DNA of 42,933 bases from a virus. Position 1 is the first letter of the stretch; every line of letters begins with the position of its first letter. A program made the translations under genes and the position numbers. Positions 1 through 9,500 of this stretch are shown piece after piece. Location: the IMG/VR virus record IMGVR_UViG_3300029258_000930, positions 1 to 42,933 of that record, one strand, 5' to 3'. The notes below the pieces were generated by a model. It had not been told where the DNA came from. It worked only from the letters and a program-made list of their open reading frames with translations, and did no database searches.

Positions 1-490
1 AGAATATTTCTACATAGGGAGAGCATTTACAGTCAATTAAAGTTTTTGTACTATTGCAAATAAAACCAGCATCACCAAATCTTGTATCTGTTTCTACATC
101 TCTTAGTGTTGCGTCTGTAACAGCAGTTACCCAGTAGTTTGCACCACAATAAATCTTCATTTTGTTTATTGCTGTGTTAGCACTACCTACAAGTAGGTTT
201 GCATTATTTATAGTTGTATCATATATCTTACTTGACTCTTGCGTGAAGAAGGTTTGTTTTCCACCTGGATTATAACCAAGCTCAAGTCTGTTTGAAAAAA
301 TAGCACCTCTAAAACATTGTATTCCCCCAAGCGTACTGTTAAAGAAATAAGAATTTGTTTTTTCTCCTGTTTGAAAAGTATATGTTGTTCCGTTAATCGG
401 AGTAATAACCTTACTACCAGAATGTGCGAAAGAATCCCAATCGTCTGCAACATCAGATAAGTAGCCTATTCCATGCTGTATGTATGACCT
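1..490. repeat. Left copy of imperfect terminal redundancy
   Basis: This segment aligns end to end, without gaps, to 42444-42933. My hand count gives 30 mismatches in 490 positions (about 94% identity); the last 80 or so bases are identical. Both copies code in the same frame for the same part of a tail protein. About 15 of 163 residues differ, and several codons differ at two or three positions. An assembly overlap of one clone would be identical, so the copies are either two strain alleles joined around a circular genome or a true duplicate. Confidence 0.85.
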
Positions 491-1237
491 ATAAGTAGAG
501 TTACCTAAATGAAGAATATAATTAGTAGAAGTTCCTCTAGTATCAACAATCTCGTCAGAGGAAATAAGAATACTCTGTGATGTTTGCCCCGTAGAGCCTA
601 GTAAAAGTCTGCAATCAAGCTCTATTTTTCCATTACTACTTGTTGAATATCCCCAACTACCAGAAACGTCTGCGTCTAATATCTGTTCATATAAATTAGT
701 ATCTACAATATATATATCTTTTCCTGTAGTATGTGTACCAGCAGTTCCATATAATCCTCGCTTAACGATTATTGATGTAGCATCTAATATGTACTCAACA
801 ATAACATATTCGTCGGTAGTATCATCTATCCTTAATATATCTCCAGGATTGAATACAGAAGAATCTTGAACTGTGATGTCTACTTCTTCATCATCTAAGG
901 AAGCGTTAGTGTTTGTCGTGCTATCTGTATCGGACATTGTTCCATAGCAAAGTATTCCCCCATGAGAAGCCGATGTTATAGTGCTTATAGTTCCAGACCC
1001 ACCTGGAGAGCAAGTATAAGAGTCTCCAGCAAGAAAAGAACCGCTCAACACTAATAATCCAAAACTTGCACAGCCAGAACCTTCTCCCCACCCAGACATA
1101 GTATAACTTACAACTGTTCCTTCTCCAGACCTACTAGAGTTAGAAATATGATAACCAGGTCTAAATCCAGGGTCTCCAGAAGTAACTGTCGGAACAACGG
1201 TATAAAATGCTGTAACTTGTGATATGGTTAAACTCAT
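1..1237 (-). CDS. Tail or receptor-binding protein, 3' end cut by the window edge
   Basis: An open frame starts with ATG at 1237 (MSLTISQV) and has no stop before the left edge, giving 412 codons. Its start overlaps the stop of the upstream gene (ATGA), so it belongs to the tail operon. Residues around 160-180 carry RGLYGTAGTHTTG, a motif type (RG-x-x-GT-x-x-x-H-x-x-G) common in phage tail and capsid-decoration proteins. The rest is rich in Ser, Thr and Gly, as expected for beta-rich fibre material. The last 163 codons before the edge are homologous and in frame with the open 5' end of the CDS at the right edge. If the molecule is circular, both pieces are one gene of about 542 residues. The exact role is inferred from position and composition. 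Confidence 0.75.
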   Translation of the reverse strand, partial: MSLTISQVTAFYTVVPTVTSGDPGFRPGYHISNSSRSGEGTVVSYTMSGWGEGSGCASFGLLVLSGSFLAGDSYTCSPGGSGTISTITSASHGGILCYGTMSDTDSTTNTNASLDDEEVDITVQDSSVFNPGDILRIDDTTDEYVIVEYILDATSIIVKRGLYGTAGTHTTGKDIYIVDTNLYEQILDADVSGSWGYSTSSNGKIELDCRLLLGSTGQTSQSILISSDEIVDTRGTSTNYILHLGNSTYRSYIQHGIGYLSDVADDWDSFAHSGSKVITPINGTTYTFQTGEKTNSYFFNSTLGGIQCFRGAIFSNRLELGYNPGGKQTFFTQESSKIYDTTINNANLLVGSANTAINKMKIYCGANYWVTAVTDATLRDVETDTRFGDAGFICNSTKTLIDCKCSPYVEIF

Positions 1238-1569
1238 GTAATCTCTGCTCCATAAAGGTTAACTGTTAAAGCTACATTCGTTGAGCCTTTAGCCTGTATA
1301 GTATCTCCTGCTGTTTCCATTGGTAAGTATGTATGAACCACCATAAAATCACTAGCTGGAATTGTAACTCCGTCCATTAGCTTATTTCCATCAGCCGCAC
1401 TTCCACTATTAGGAACATTCCACAACTCAAGAGTCACATCACTTGTAGTTGTATTACATATCCATATAGTCTTAACTATGGCTACCGTGCTAGCTGGTAC
1501 TGTGTATATTGTAGAATTACTTGCACTTAATACTGTAGACTGACTCAATGTTTTTTCAGTTAAAGCCAT
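1234..1569 (-). CDS. Small beta-sandwich tail accessory protein
   Basis: A 111-residue protein with the pattern IYTVPASTVAIVKTIWICN, then TLELWNVP, then a TIPAS segment and AGDTIQAKGS near the C terminus. Proteins of this length and pattern are frequent beside tail-fibre genes in many phages and are usually listed as hypothetical or tail proteins. A beta-sandwich fold is likely from the alternating hydrophobic strands. GGAG stands 6 bases before the ATG. The gene overlaps the upstream gene by 10 bases and the downstream one by 4, so translation is probably coupled. The function, perhaps fibre attachment or receptor contact, is an inference from position. Confidence 0.65.
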   Translation of the reverse strand: MALTEKTLSQSTVLSASNSTIYTVPASTVAIVKTIWICNTTTSDVTLELWNVPNSGSAADGNKLMDGVTIPASDFMVVHTYLPMETAGDTIQAKGSTNVALTVNLYGAEIT

Positions 1570-2711
1570 GCGTATCTCCTAACTAATTCTTGATTATAAT
1601 AAATTGCACTATGGTCATCATCAGCTAACCCTCCTAAATTTCCGTGGTCTGCTGCTTGTGCTGCTGAAAATACTGTATCAAAAGTCGATAAAACTTCTAC
1701 TGGTGCGTCTGTTGAAGTTTTAAACACTATCTTACCTATAATAACACCTTCTAAATACCAATCTCCAGGAATATGTGAAGGTATTTGTTCAGCTTCAGCT
1801 TCAGAAGGACTAGAGTAATAAGCACTTGGATATATTAAAGCTAACTGATTATTAGTAGCATTTATAAATACCCACCAATTAGCATATTTATTAGGAAGCA
1901 GGTTAGTTAAAGTATCATTATCTATATCATTCCATTGGGTTACTGGATACTGTGCATTTGGATAAGTTAATGTTGTCTCGTGTACTGTTCCATCACTTTC
2001 AAACCAGTATGTGTTAAATGAACCTGACGCAGAATAATCAATAGCTGTCATTTCAAATTCATTAGTTCTGCCCCAAAGAGTACCAGCTGTCATTGTAGGA
2101 TTTCTTGTTCCTGTAACACCGAGTATAAGACCGCCCACAAACTTATCTCTTGCTAAATACCCAGCAACACCTACTGATTTTTCAATAAGGTTAGTTATAC
2201 CATCAGTTACCCACCAAGGATTATTAAGTATATATAATGTTCCGTTGAGGTTAATTACAGAACCTAAAGGAAACTCTGTATCTAAATTCCAGTTTTGTGA
2301 TGCTCTGCAATCAACAATAGGAGTTCCGCTATTATATTTAACTCCTATAAACCTTGTTGAGTTTGAAGGGCAACTTAATCCGTTAGATGCCGCCCAATCA
2401 AAAGAAAGAAGCTCTGCGGTATCGCTATCGGTTGCTTTAATAAACCCCGTACCAGCAGACACATCAACCGTTTGACTTCCAGCATCAGTAATAATACCGC
2501 CACTTGCTCTGCCTGCTGAACCAAATAAACTATTAAATTGACATTGATTAGTCCAAGTAGGAGTACCTATGGCAGGAATACCAGCCAAAGAACAGCCTGC
2601 TGAACCTGGTGTATTTCCGCCAAATTCTTGTAGAGCGTCTTCAACATTGTCAGAGGAATAAAAACCGCCAACATCCACTAGTCTAATTTTATCTGCTAAA
2701 GGGTTTGCCAT
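1560..2711 (-). CDS. Tail fibre-like protein with DDDH motif
   Basis: A 383-residue protein. The N terminus (LADKIRLVDVGGFYSSDNVE, then DALQEFG) matches the short 'DNVE-ALQELG' oligomerisation segment seen in many phage fibre and appendage proteins. Near the C terminus is DHGNLGGLADDDHSAIY, the H-x-x-L-x-GL-x-DDDH-x-x-Y motif typical of fibre shaft segments. The region between is Trp, Tyr and Asn rich and looks beta-structured, without a recognisable enzyme motif. The start codon overlaps the stop of the upstream gene as TAATG. It most likely forms part of the adsorption apparatus; the receptor is unknown. Confidence 0.7.
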   Translation of the reverse strand: MANPLADKIRLVDVGGFYSSDNVEDALQEFGGNTPGSAGCSLAGIPAIGTPTWTNQCQFNSLFGSAGRASGGIITDAGSQTVDVSAGTGFIKATDSDTAELLSFDWAASNGLSCPSNSTRFIGVKYNSGTPIVDCRASQNWNLDTEFPLGSVINLNGTLYILNNPWWVTDGITNLIEKSVGVAGYLARDKFVGGLILGVTGTRNPTMTAGTLWGRTNEFEMTAIDYSASGSFNTYWFESDGTVHETTLTYPNAQYPVTQWNDIDNDTLTNLLPNKYANWWVFINATNNQLALIYPSAYYSSPSEAEAEQIPSHIPGDWYLEGVIIGKIVFKTSTDAPVEVLSTFDTVFSAAQAADHGNLGGLADDDHSAIYYNQELVRRYAWL

Positions 2712-3016
2712 TATAAGTCCTTCACATAGTTAACCGCTAGGTACTCTAAGGCTAACGGTGGTACAGCCATCGTAAAAGTGTTGCTTGAAGTCTCGGTGTA
2801 ATCTGTCGTCGGTATCTGCCCAAGACCATCTAAGAAAACCTGCAAAGAACCAGAAACGTAATTATTAGAGACGGTGAAGACAGTCTGCGCCCCGTCGGTC
2901 GCAGGAGTTGGGATCTCATTAATTACTGAGACGTTACCTACTAACTCCCCTATCTCCACCTGGGACAGTACGCGATCTGGTCTACCTGTTACTGGATTAA
3001 TAGGAAAAGGGCTCAT
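2711..3016 (-). CDS. Small tail protein with fibre-type repeat
   Basis: A 101-residue protein. From about residue 40 it carries QTVFTVSNNYVSGSLQVFLD followed by a G-x-x-Q-x-x-x-x-DYTE segment and a hydrophobic end (YLAVNYVKDL). This 'Y-x-x-GSL-x-VFLDG-x-x-Q-x-x-x-x-DYTE' unit occurs singly or in tandem in many phage tail and baseplate proteins and probably folds as a small beta domain. The same general unit is seen in the N-terminal part of the 5430-6554 fibre protein (VYDDGVLQTITTDYTV). The gene is coupled on both sides by TAATG overlaps. A structural or fibre-attachment role is likely; the precise function is unknown. Confidence 0.65.
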   Translation of the reverse strand: MSPFPINPVTGRPDRVLSQVEIGELVGNVSVINEIPTPATDGAQTVFTVSNNYVSGSLQVFLDGLGQIPTTDYTETSSNTFTMAVPPLALEYLAVNYVKDL

Positions 3017-3255
3017 TAAAAGTATGTACTCCTTAATGTATAACTGCCCCTACGGACAGACTCTACCTTAGTTAGCCGTGCGTTATCATCGCCACTCTCA
3101 TAGGTGTACTTATAGATACCCCACAGAAGATCTCCTTCTGCCGTTCCTTTAACAGCAAATGCACGATATACCGGCTGCATATCTGTTCTAGCCCCGTAGT
3201 CAAACAACCAAGTCTGCCCGAGGCGATCTATTGCGTGGCCCTCTCCAAGATCCAT
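3016..3255 (-). CDS. Small hypothetical tail-operon protein
   Basis: A 79-residue protein, MDLGEGHAIDRLGQTWLFDY at the start and RRGSYTLRSTYF at the end. I do not recognise the family. It is preceded by GGAGG 8 bases before the ATG and is tightly packed between the coiled-coil gene (abutting) and the next small tail gene (TAATG overlap). It is therefore very probably expressed with the tail genes. There is no membrane segment or metal motif. A minor structural role is only a guess from position. Confidence 0.6.
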   Translation of the reverse strand: MDLGEGHAIDRLGQTWLFDYGARTDMQPVYRAFAVKGTAEGDLLWGIYKYTYESGDDNARLTKVESVRRGSYTLRSTYF

Positions 3256-3690
3256 TTAAGCCTCCACGTTTGTTTTAATTCCTAACTTCTTCAACACATA
3301 TTTTTTATAATCGTCACGTTTCTTTTCCAAGTCAGCATTCTGCTTCTTTATATCGGCGCGTTGATTATCAACGTCTTTCTGGTCAGCTTCTTTTTGCTTC
3401 TCCCATACAGCCTTCTCTTTAGCAAAGGCTTCTTTCTGGGCAGCTAATTCGGTGGCACCTTTAGCTATCTCATTCAAGTCCGCGGCATTTGCTTCCTTGA
3501 TCGCTATAAGCTCTTCCTCGTTCATCAAACTACTTTCGATCTTGGCAACTTTTTCTTCGCGCTCTTTGATAGCAGCATAAGATTCTTCGATCTTATTGAT
3601 GTCCTCAACCTTTTGTGCTTTGCTATTTTTGATTTCTAAAAGCAGAGCGTTTAAGCCAGCGATCACTTCTGAAATTAATTTCTCTAACAT
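3256..3690 (-). CDS. Coiled-coil protein in tail operon
   Basis: A 144-residue protein that is almost entirely charged helix: long runs of Glu, Lys, Ala and Gln from about residue 20 to 130 (for example KEREEKVAKIESSLMNEEE), ending KKYVLKKLGIKTN. This predicts an extended coiled coil with a short hydrophobic N-terminal helix (LISEVIAGLNALLLEI). Such proteins can act as virion linkers or tail-assembly chaperones; the sequence does not tell which. AAAGGAG stands 8 bases before the ATG. It sits between the LamG-containing protein and small tail genes in one transcription unit. Confidence 0.65.
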   Translation of the reverse strand: MLEKLISEVIAGLNALLLEIKNSKAQKVEDINKIEESYAAIKEREEKVAKIESSLMNEEELIAIKEANAADLNEIAKGATELAAQKEAFAKEKAVWEKQKEADQKDVDNQRADIKKQNADLEKKRDDYKKYVLKKLGIKTNVEA

Positions 3691-3724
3691 CTTATTCTCT
3701 CCTTTGTTTGTTTACCTTCGTATA

Positions 3725-5074
3725 TTATATCACCATTACCCTTGGAATATACAACCCAGAGGGGGCATCGTATGAGTATGCTCCTGTTGGGACTGTTATT
3801 GTACCTAAATTACTACCAGTATTATCCATCCAATCACCACTAGGGTCAGATGCCGCTACTGTAACATTAAATATGTTATCATTCTGTATTCTAATTTCAT
3901 CCATATATCCATTCAAATATAAGGATGGAGTAAAATAAGCCCCTAAATATAAAGAGCCTGCGTAAGTATCTGAACTTCCATCGCTAAGATAACTTACCTG
4001 AGAACCATCTTTATATATTGCATAAGCACTGCCTACCTTGATTAAAGCAATATGATGCCAATCAGTGTCAGTTATTTCTCCTCCAAAAGGTGTTTGTACA
4101 GTAACAGAGCCAGTAGTTAACGCTGTAAACCGTAGCCCGCTGCCATGAACATGAAACAATTGCCAGCGATTACTTGCGTCCTCTACTTGGCAAATATAAA
4201 ATTCTGTACCTGCATGGTCTGTATGTTTTACCCAAAAAAACTGCAATGAGCCTGTACCCCATTTCTTAACGTCTGTATCAATCTGAGCTGTCCCTACGAA
4301 TGTTGGTATGTGATAAGTACCACTCCCACCGTCTCCCGAGACATCATGAGTATCCATGTGAAGAAGAAGCTTAGTGTTAGCGTCTGAGGTATGAGCTGAA
4401 GTTGGAACTGTTATTGTATCATCTGGAGTGCTATTAGGGTTTGCGCTATAAACATTACTTTCCTGAATTCTAAACTCATCTATATATCCATTAAAGTAAC
4501 TTGAAGGAGTGCTACTTGAACCTATATATAAAACAGCAGTAATATCAGCAACATCTGTTGAATCGCTAACATAAGCATACTGCACTCCGTCTACATATAA
4601 ACCAGATACACTTCCTACCTTTATAAACGCATAATGGTGCCATTGAGTAAAATCAAAATTTTGGTCTCCCGTATCTAAGTTATAAACATTTCCACTTTGA
4701 TAACCTTGAAAAGCTACTTTTTGAGTACCACTCGAATCATAAAGGTACCAAGTCATATGAGTCCTACTACCATCTGACCTCTCTGCTAAGTAACCTAATC
4801 CTGTTCCGTTCCACTTAGCCCAACACTCCATAGTTACATTGGTTTTAGCTGTATCTAGTATGTTAAAATCTGTAGATGTTGGAATAGTCAAATAATCTCC
4901 ATCACCATCAAGCGTAAGACCAGTTGACCCCCATTTTTTAGCAGCAGTTGAAAGAGCCGCATCATTAACTTGAGTAACTATATGCCCAGTAGCACCACTA
5001 TCAATGATTTCTTTACCACCATCTTGCCCATCTGCGTGTATTAATAGTTTAGTATTTGCGTCAAGTCCACTCAT
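3725..5074 (-). CDS. Tail protein with two LamG (concanavalin-like) domains
   Basis: A 449-residue protein made of two repeats, each beginning DANTKLLIHADG or DANTKLLLHMDT. The first repeat (about 5-220) shows the full LamG_3 pattern: KKWGSTGLTLDGDGDYLTIP, then MECWAKWNG, WHHYAFIKVG and YIDEFRIQ. The second (about 230-400) keeps KKWGTGSLQF, WHHIALIKVG and MDEIRIQ, but the stretch between SLQF and FWVKH is missing, as if some 25-30 residues had been lost in frame. LamG domains bind glycans and often sit in phage receptor-binding proteins and polysaccharide-binding tailspikes, so surface-sugar recognition is the likely job. The C terminus (GLYIPRVMVI) is a short tail of unknown role. Confidence 0.85.
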   Translation of the reverse strand: MSGLDANTKLLIHADGQDGGKEIIDSGATGHIVTQVNDAALSTAAKKWGSTGLTLDGDGDYLTIPTSTDFNILDTAKTNVTMECWAKWNGTGLGYLAERSDGSRTHMTWYLYDSSGTQKVAFQGYQSGNVYNLDTGDQNFDFTQWHHYAFIKVGSVSGLYVDGVQYAYVSDSTDVADITAVLYIGSSSTPSSYFNGYIDEFRIQESNVYSANPNSTPDDTITVPTSAHTSDANTKLLLHMDTHDVSGDGGSGTYHIPTFVGTAQIDTDVKKWGTGSLQFFWVKHTDHAGTEFYICQVEDASNRWQLFHVHGSGLRFTALTTGSVTVQTPFGGEITDTDWHHIALIKVGSAYAIYKDGSQVSYLSDGSSDTYAGSLYLGAYFTPSLYLNGYMDEIRIQNDNIFNVTVAASDPSGDWMDNTGSNLGTITVPTGAYSYDAPSGLYIPRVMVI

Positions 5075-5076
5075 AA

Positions 5077-5421
5077 TTATACCTTCTCTATTTTTAAGTC
5101 CTTAATTAAATCAGACTCAAGAGCTGCCTGTTCCTTGAATTTAGGGTTACCGTCATCATCTACGCCGTCTTCTACTTTATAAGTATGAACCACTTCAGGG
5201 CCATCAAAATCTACAGACACATAAGCACCGCAAGGTTTAGAAGGAGTTTCATCATGGAAACATTCGTGATACCTGGCGTACCTTACTATCATCTGTGTTC
5301 TATCTAGCGTTACCTCATCTTTATAGTTCTTAACTTTAAACTTCTCTACAAGGTTGAGCAATGCTTTTGCCTCTTTCTCTGTTTCAAAACTTACATCTAT
5401 TTCTACTCTAAATTTAGACAT
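5077..5421 (-). CDS. Hypothetical protein in tail operon
   Basis: A 114-residue acidic protein (MSKFRVEIDVSFETEKEAKA) with a central Cys/His patch, YHECFHDETPSKPCG, and a C-terminal charged helix. I do not recognise it. The start is well supported by AGGAG 7 bases upstream. It lies between the gp17-like fibre and the LamG protein, so it may be a fibre assembly factor or a minor virion protein. Two Cys and two His in 14 residues could bind a metal ion, but no standard zinc-finger spacing is seen. Confidence 0.6.
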   Translation of the reverse strand: MSKFRVEIDVSFETEKEAKALLNLVEKFKVKNYKDEVTLDRTQMIVRYARYHECFHDETPSKPCGAYVSVDFDGPEVVHTYKVEDGVDDDGNPKFKEQAALESDLIKDLKIEKV

Positions 5422-5429
5422 TTTATCTC

Positions 5430-6554
5430 CTATGCTGTTTCTGTTATTTCTATTCTGACTGTTAGCCCTTTTGCTGCAGTCGTGTGAATTGAATCTATAT
5501 CTATTGTAAAGATATCTCCGGCAGTTACAGACGTTGTTGTCAGCGTCGGAGCAGTTGCTGCCGTCCTAGAAGATTTCTCTGTTGTATCAATAGATATTTT
5601 GTTGGTCGTCATTATTGTTGTCCCAGCGATATTAACATCTACAACCATAGTCCCTGTAATTCCAGCAGTATCTACAAAAGCACCAATAGCCGAAATTGTT
5701 CCAGTAAAAGGAGCTTCAATATCTCCACCGACGCCCGTATCTACCGCGCAATCTGTTGTTGATTCTAGCAACCTAATGTAAATATACTTCTTAACACCAA
5801 CGCTAGTTGCTGCAGCCTCCGCTGCTGTTTGAGCCGCTTCTGCCGCAGTTTGAGCCGCTTCTGCCGCAGTTTGTGCCGCTTCTGCCGCAGTTTGTGCCGT
5901 CTCGGCATTTGTTTCAGCCGTCTCGGCATTTGTTTCAGCCGTCTCGGCATTTGTTTGCGCTGTTTCCGCTGCAGTTTGTGCTGTCTCAGCTAACCCTTGC
6001 GCTGTTTCCGCTGCAGTTTGTGCTACCTCTGCCGCTGTTTGTGCCGCCTCAGCGTCAGAGACAATGTCGTTAAAATCAGAAGAAGAGTTCTCCAGATCGT
6101 CTCCGGCGATATTCCATAGAAGAGCTTTACCTGCATCTGGTGTCGGTAATGATATCCCCGTTATCTCAGAAGTGATAGGTATCTTCAGGCTCCTATCTGT
6201 AATTTCTTTTAGTTGTTGTACCTGTATAGCTAGCAGATCCAGACCCTTCTCTATAACAGACTCAGAGAAGCCGCCGCCTTTAGGTATATCAGATTCTTGA
6301 GAATAATCAGCGTTCCCAACCATAAGAATCTCATTCGTATCATCTGGTGCGGCTAAGAAACTGACTGTCCCCGTCTCATTATCAGTGTCAAAAGATACTG
6401 TGTAATCTGTCGTAATAGTTTGCAAAACACCATCGTCATAGACCGCAATTTCCTCCTCGGAAAAGATTTTGAAATCAAAATCAAAGTCCGTCAATACCCC
6501 GTTTGCAGTCAAAGTAACTCGACGAGGTTTAATGTCTACGCTTTGTACTGTCAT
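5430..6554 (-). CDS. Tail fibre with T7 gp17-like N-terminal domain
   Basis: A 374-residue protein in the gene-17 position, right after the gp16-like gene. Residues 1-85 (RRVTLTANGVLTDFDFDFKI, DYTVSFDT, VSFLAAPDD) match the pattern of the phage T7 tail fibre N-terminal domain that docks on the tail. A helix (about 95-122) follows. Residues 168-251 hold twelve Ala-rich heptads of the AEAAQTA type, a classic trimeric coiled-coil shaft. The C-terminal 120 residues are Thr/Ile-rich beta strands ending VRIEITETA and probably form a small tip domain. At 374 residues it is shorter than T7 gp17 (553), so the separate LamG and DDDH-motif proteins downstream may supply further adhesin parts. AAGGAG precedes the ATG. 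Confidence 0.85.
   Translation of the reverse strand: MTVQSVDIKPRRVTLTANGVLTDFDFDFKIFSEEEIAVYDDGVLQTITTDYTVSFDTDNETGTVSFLAAPDDTNEILMVGNADYSQESDIPKGGGFSESVIEKGLDLLAIQVQQLKEITDRSLKIPITSEITGISLPTPDAGKALLWNIAGDDLENSSSDFNDIVSDAEAAQTAAEVAQTAAETAQGLAETAQTAAETAQTNAETAETNAETAETNAETAQTAAEAAQTAAEAAQTAAEAAQTAAEAAATSVGVKKYIYIRLLESTTDCAVDTGVGGDIEAPFTGTISAIGAFVDTAGITGTMVVDVNIAGTTIMTTNKISIDTTEKSSRTAATAPTLTTTSVTAGDIFTIDIDSIHTTAAKGLTVRIEITETA
5802..6053 (-). repeat. 21-bp tandem repeats coding fibre heptads
   Basis: Twelve 21-base units, each coding one heptad (AEAAQTA, AETAETN and close variants). The four units nearest the C terminus are the most alike. The repeat also creates spurious open frames on both strands here. 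Copy number could change by slippage in register, so fibre length can vary without frameshift. Confidence 0.85.
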
Positions 6555-6565
6555 AACTGTTCTCC

Positions 6566-9500
6566 TTATCTGCTAGCAGTTTTATTCCTTCTGTTGTTCT
6601 TACCGCCTGAATTTTTAAATTTTAGTGATTCCGGTGACTCTCCCATAATAACAGAAAGTAGTTCTAATGGCTCGAGCTCTCCCGCTAATACCTGGATAAC
6701 TGCTTGAGGCAAATCATAAACAATCCCTGGTATAGGCAGCGTCGGCGCTGAAAACTCCTCGGCAAATTCTATAATCATATCCATAGATTCTAGAAAGTCT
6801 GGTGCGTCCCCGGCAACAGCATCTTTAAACCCTTTGAATAGTTTTCTTGATGCCTTTACTGCTTTATTTCCTGCCGACTCAAAAGCTCCTTCAAAACCAT
6901 AAGAGTATACACTCATCGCCGAGGATATAAGCCCGCCGATTAAATCGAATACAAAAAGCCCCGGAGTTAGCGGGCCTATTAGAGCGTCCCTAGCAAGTTC
7001 GTCTCTATCAAAATCCCCTCCTCTAATTAACGCCTTTAGTAACCAACGCATAGCCGGCATAAGAACGTGGAAGACTATCATATTGTCAATCATCTTCTTG
7101 AGAGGTATTCTTCCCTTAAAGTAATCAGTAATGCTACGAGTGTAAAGACGAGCATACTGGATTGTAGCGCTCTGGAACTGCGCTAACAGACGACTCATCT
7201 GACCAACCTGAAACGGCGATACCTGCGTCGAGATCGCAGACTGTTGAGTGTTCAAGATGTGTTGGTCAAATCTACGGAACGCCTCATTTATATCTCCTGT
7301 CTCGTCGTACACTTTCTTCATAACGACGTAACCTGAGATCCCTGCGCCTATCTTATTTCCTGCTCTAACAAAAGCAAAAGCCTTTGGTGTTATGAATCGC
7401 CTTAGCTTAGAAACTTTACCTTCGTTAACCTGCTTCGCCTGTTCCATCGCGTCTTTCATTTCGATCATCATATCAGAATATCTAAACTTCATCATTGGCG
7501 CTTGCTCTAAGAACTTAATAGAGCCGGGTATGTCACTCATAAACTCAAGAAAACCTTTAGTCCAATCAGCCCACGTGATATCATTTTCTGTCAAAGCCAT
7601 CCACATTGACGAGAACTGAAGTAGGCCTTTGCTCGGTTCGCCAAGATAAGCAACGGAAAGGTTTGAACGAATAGTGTTAAATATCTTATTAGTAAACTCG
7701 TTCAACGACCGGCCTTGAGAGGAAACCAAATCCACCATACGTCTTAAATTAAGGTAAGTATCTCCGTCTCTCACTACCCCATCAGCCAATTCTGTGCCAT
7801 CAGTCTGTAAATTGATCGCCTCCCTTATATCTGGGTGGCGTACAATACTAATAATATCTTTCATCGGTAATGCAAAAGCATAGAAATGTGCCATCTCATT
7901 AATGAAATAGTTAAATATCTCAAGATCGCCTACTTGTCTAAAGGCTGCTGTCGCCCCCGGAGTTCTTAAATTAAAAGACTTCGGTGTGCCGGCAACTAAA
8001 TCATTTATATCACTTAAAGCGTCAAACACATCTGTTTCAACGCCCGACACGTCTCTCCACCAAGGAATATAATCATTAACGCGCGGTAGATCTGTACCCA
8101 TATAAAGCCTATAAACAGGGTTCACCAACGAATACACCGTATTATAGAGAAGGCGCTGTGATTGCGCGAACTCTATATTGCGAATGTCCTGTGCGAACTG
8201 CTCCATCATAGACTGCCAATGTTCAGAAGGAATTGCGTTACCTCTAATCTTAGCAAGCTCTTCTTGGAACTGTTCTTCTGACCACTCTTCATCTATCGCT
8301 TTCTTCTCTATATCAGCACGTTGGTGCTCATTTGTAAAATGCTCGACGAGTTCAGATATTTCATTTCCCTTACTATCGTGAGTAACCATCCACCAATAAG
8401 TCACGTCCGCCTTAGATAGCAGGATTCTCTTTGATGTTCCGTCGTTCATCTGGACATTCTCTCCGGAATCATAACCTGAACCTGCTTTAAATCTGTCGTG
8501 CTTCCAATCATTGTATTGCTTATCGTTCTCAAAACCAAATATTCTTTTAGCTACTTGGTCTAGGGCATCAGCATAGTAGAATCTAAACGAATCTCTTTTA
8601 CGCGGGGCTTCATCGAGAGCTTTTATCTTCCCTTCAAGAACACTACCTTTTATATTCTGTACACCTATCATATTTCTTAACATAGACGAGAGATTATCAA
8701 CAGAAAAAGATAGCCAACTTCTCGTCCACTTAGGAACAAACCTCGCAACATCAAACTTCTCGACGGGCATCTCATCTAATATCTTCTCGCGTTCCCGTTC
8801 TCTCGCTTCCTTTAACGCTTGATGTCTCATCTTAGAAGTAGTTGTCAAAGCGTGAGTAATTATCTTAACGTACTCTAGCGCATCTAACAAATCAGCCTCT
8901 GACTTACCATCCAGCCCAGCGACGTTCTGCAAAAGGCCTAATTCAAAAGCTAACTTATCAACATCTCCTACACCCTCAACCATCTGTTTCTGCTTCTGTC
9001 GGATCAACTGCTGCGTAGTAATAGCGTCTAGCTTACTCAATCTTATAATCTCATTCGCTGCGTCTTGCATAGCCGCGTCACTCTTTATCTTCCCTACTAG
9101 CTTTCCATTCTCAACCTTTGGCGCTATCCTATTTAAAACTTTCTGTATCTGTCTAATTAAAAGAGGACGAACGATGTCTGTTCGAGCAGCATCGACTTCT
9201 CGCATATACTCATCAATATTCTTTGGCGTAACTTGTGCCGCTCTCGTCAAGAATTTCTTTGGGAGAACCTTGATACCCTTAAAAACTGTTCGGATATACT
9301 TTAGCAATTCCGCCCGAGCTTCTTTAAGATCAGATGCCTTCTTCTTAAATAGCTGAGTAACTCTATCTCTTTCGATTCTCTCCGCCACCTTCTCTGCTTT
9401 ATTTTTCAAGCTAGAAATCTTTTGTCCTTTAGTCTTGACTATTTTCTTAGCCAAGTCTTCTCTCTGCTGATCAGGGAGCGTCGCAATCTCGTCGAAGAGT

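Noticed and set aside
1-490. Diversity-generating retroelement variable region
   Set aside because: Differences between the end copies are not limited to adenine positions, and no reverse transcriptase or template repeat is found in the window.
5765-6073. Open frames on both strands inside the tail fibre gene (Pro/Leu/Arg/Gln-rich)
   Set aside because: They are by-products of the 21-bp repeat, have no ribosome site and lie fully within the well-supported fibre gene.
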